This document shows positions 5,389-5,907 of a stretch of DNA of 5,907 bases, one piece after another. The stretch spans positions 1 to 5,907 of the forward strand of contig CAMJDE010000125.1 of NCBI GenBank assembly GCA_946404295.1, in the 5' to 3' direction. This DNA comes from an uncultured Clostridia bacterium (GTDB lineage Bacteria > Bacillota > Clostridia > Oscillospirales > CAG-272). Both the position numbers and the translations under genes were made by a program. The notes under the pieces were generated by a model. That model was not told where the DNA came from and did no database searches. It saw nothing but the letters and a program-made list of their open reading frames with translations. Each line of letters begins with the position of its first letter. The stretch's first letter is position 1.

Positions 5389-5907
5389 ACTGGAACTGAA
5401 AGACGTGTCTCACGTCTACGGGGCGCGCACGCCGTTTGAACGTCAGGCGCTCCGCGAGGTGAATATCGGCTTTGAGACCGGGCTTGTGACCGGTCTGATC
5501 GGTCATACCGGTTCGGGCAAGTCGACGCTGGTTCAGATGCTGAACGGTCTGATCCGTCCGACGCACGGAAAAGTCCTGCTCGACGGAAAAGACATTTGGG
5601 AAAAACCGAAAGAGATCCGCTCGGTGCGGTTCCGCGTAGGGCTCGTGATGCAGTATCCCGAATACCAACTCTTTGACGAAACGGTCGGGCGCGACATCGG
5701 TTTCGCGCTTCGCAACAAGGGCTGTTCCGAGGAAACGATCAAGGAAAAAGTGACCGAGGCGGCGGAGCGGGTAGGACTCTCTCCCGCGCTTCTTTCAAAG
5801 TCGCCCTTCGACCTCTCGGGCGGGCAGAGACGCCGCGCCGCGATCGCGGGCGTGCTTGTGATGGACCCCGAGGTGCTCGTCCTCGACGAACCGGCGGCGG
5901 GGCTCGA
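5381..5907 (+). CDS. ecfA2: Energy-coupling factor transporter ATPase EcfA2, 3' end beyond window
   Basis: The frame from ATG 5381 stays open to the window edge and gives 175 complete residues, beginning MYKLELKDVSHVYGARTPFE; about 110 residues of a typical 280-290-residue EcfA2 are missing. Motifs: Walker A GHTGSGKST (41-49), Q-loop MQYPEYQLF (90-98, Q91), TVGRDIGFAL (101-110), signature LSGGQ (145-149) followed by RRRAAIAGV, and Walker B VLVLDE (165-170) running into PAAGL at the edge. The QYPE-x-QLF Q-loop and the DEP-type D-loop are typical of EcfA2 and distinguish it from the preceding EcfA1. The start overlaps the ecfA1 stop by 8 nt, with AAGGG at 5366-5370 as a possible ribosome binding site 10 nt upstream. 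The transmembrane coupling protein EcfT would normally come next. Confidence 0.95.
   Translation, partial: MYKLELKDVSHVYGARTPFERQALREVNIGFETGLVTGLIGHTGSGKSTLVQMLNGLIRPTHGKVLLDGKDIWEKPKEIRSVRFRVGLVMQYPEYQLFDETVGRDIGFALRNKGCSEETIKEKVTEAAERVGLSPALLSKSPFDLSGGQRRRAAIAGVLVMDPEVLVLDEPAAGL

Overview
The window looks like chromosomal core sequence from a GC-rich member of the Bacillota, most likely a Clostridia-type anaerobe. The evidence is the gene content: a DUF951 protein, a YfhO-family membrane protein and paired EcfA1/EcfA2 ATPases are typical of that phylum. Every gene also has a purine-rich AGGAG/AAAGGA-type ribosome binding site. Codon use is uniformly rich in G and C at third positions, and the one long intergenic gap is strikingly AT-rich. 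I see no mobile element, CRISPR array, tRNA, rRNA or phage gene.

Layout. Positions 1-2924 are a minus-strand transcription unit. It holds a 935-residue YfhO-family polytopic membrane protein (117-2924) followed, with an ATGA overlap, by a DUF951 protein (1-120) whose C-terminus is cut off by the window edge. Positions 2925-3104 are a 180-bp divergent control region with one strong sigma-A-type extended -10 promoter in each direction. The two promoters are exact mirror images in position around 3004.5, and a short inverted repeat shares that same centre. Positions 3105-5907 are a tight plus-strand operon: ruvC (Holliday junction resolvase), a class I SAM-dependent methyltransferase of the RlmI/RlmK-like type, ecfA1, and the first 175 residues of ecfA2 (open at the right edge).

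How the genes work together. EcfA1 and EcfA2 would form the heterodimeric ATPase motor of an energy-coupling factor (ECF) vitamin/metal transporter; the transmembrane partner EcfT is expected just beyond the window. RuvC cleaves Holliday junctions, but its usual partners ruvA and ruvB are not next to it. The methyltransferase probably acts on RNA, but it lacks the PUA domain and the cysteine used by m5C enzymes such as RlmI. The YfhO protein probably acts in transfer of sugars onto cell-envelope polymers.

I found no convincing undescribed defence or mobile system. The most interesting parts are the mirrored promoter pair with its operator-like dyads, the unusual gene order ruvC-methyltransferase-ecfA1-ecfA2, and the methyltransferase's uncertain chemistry.
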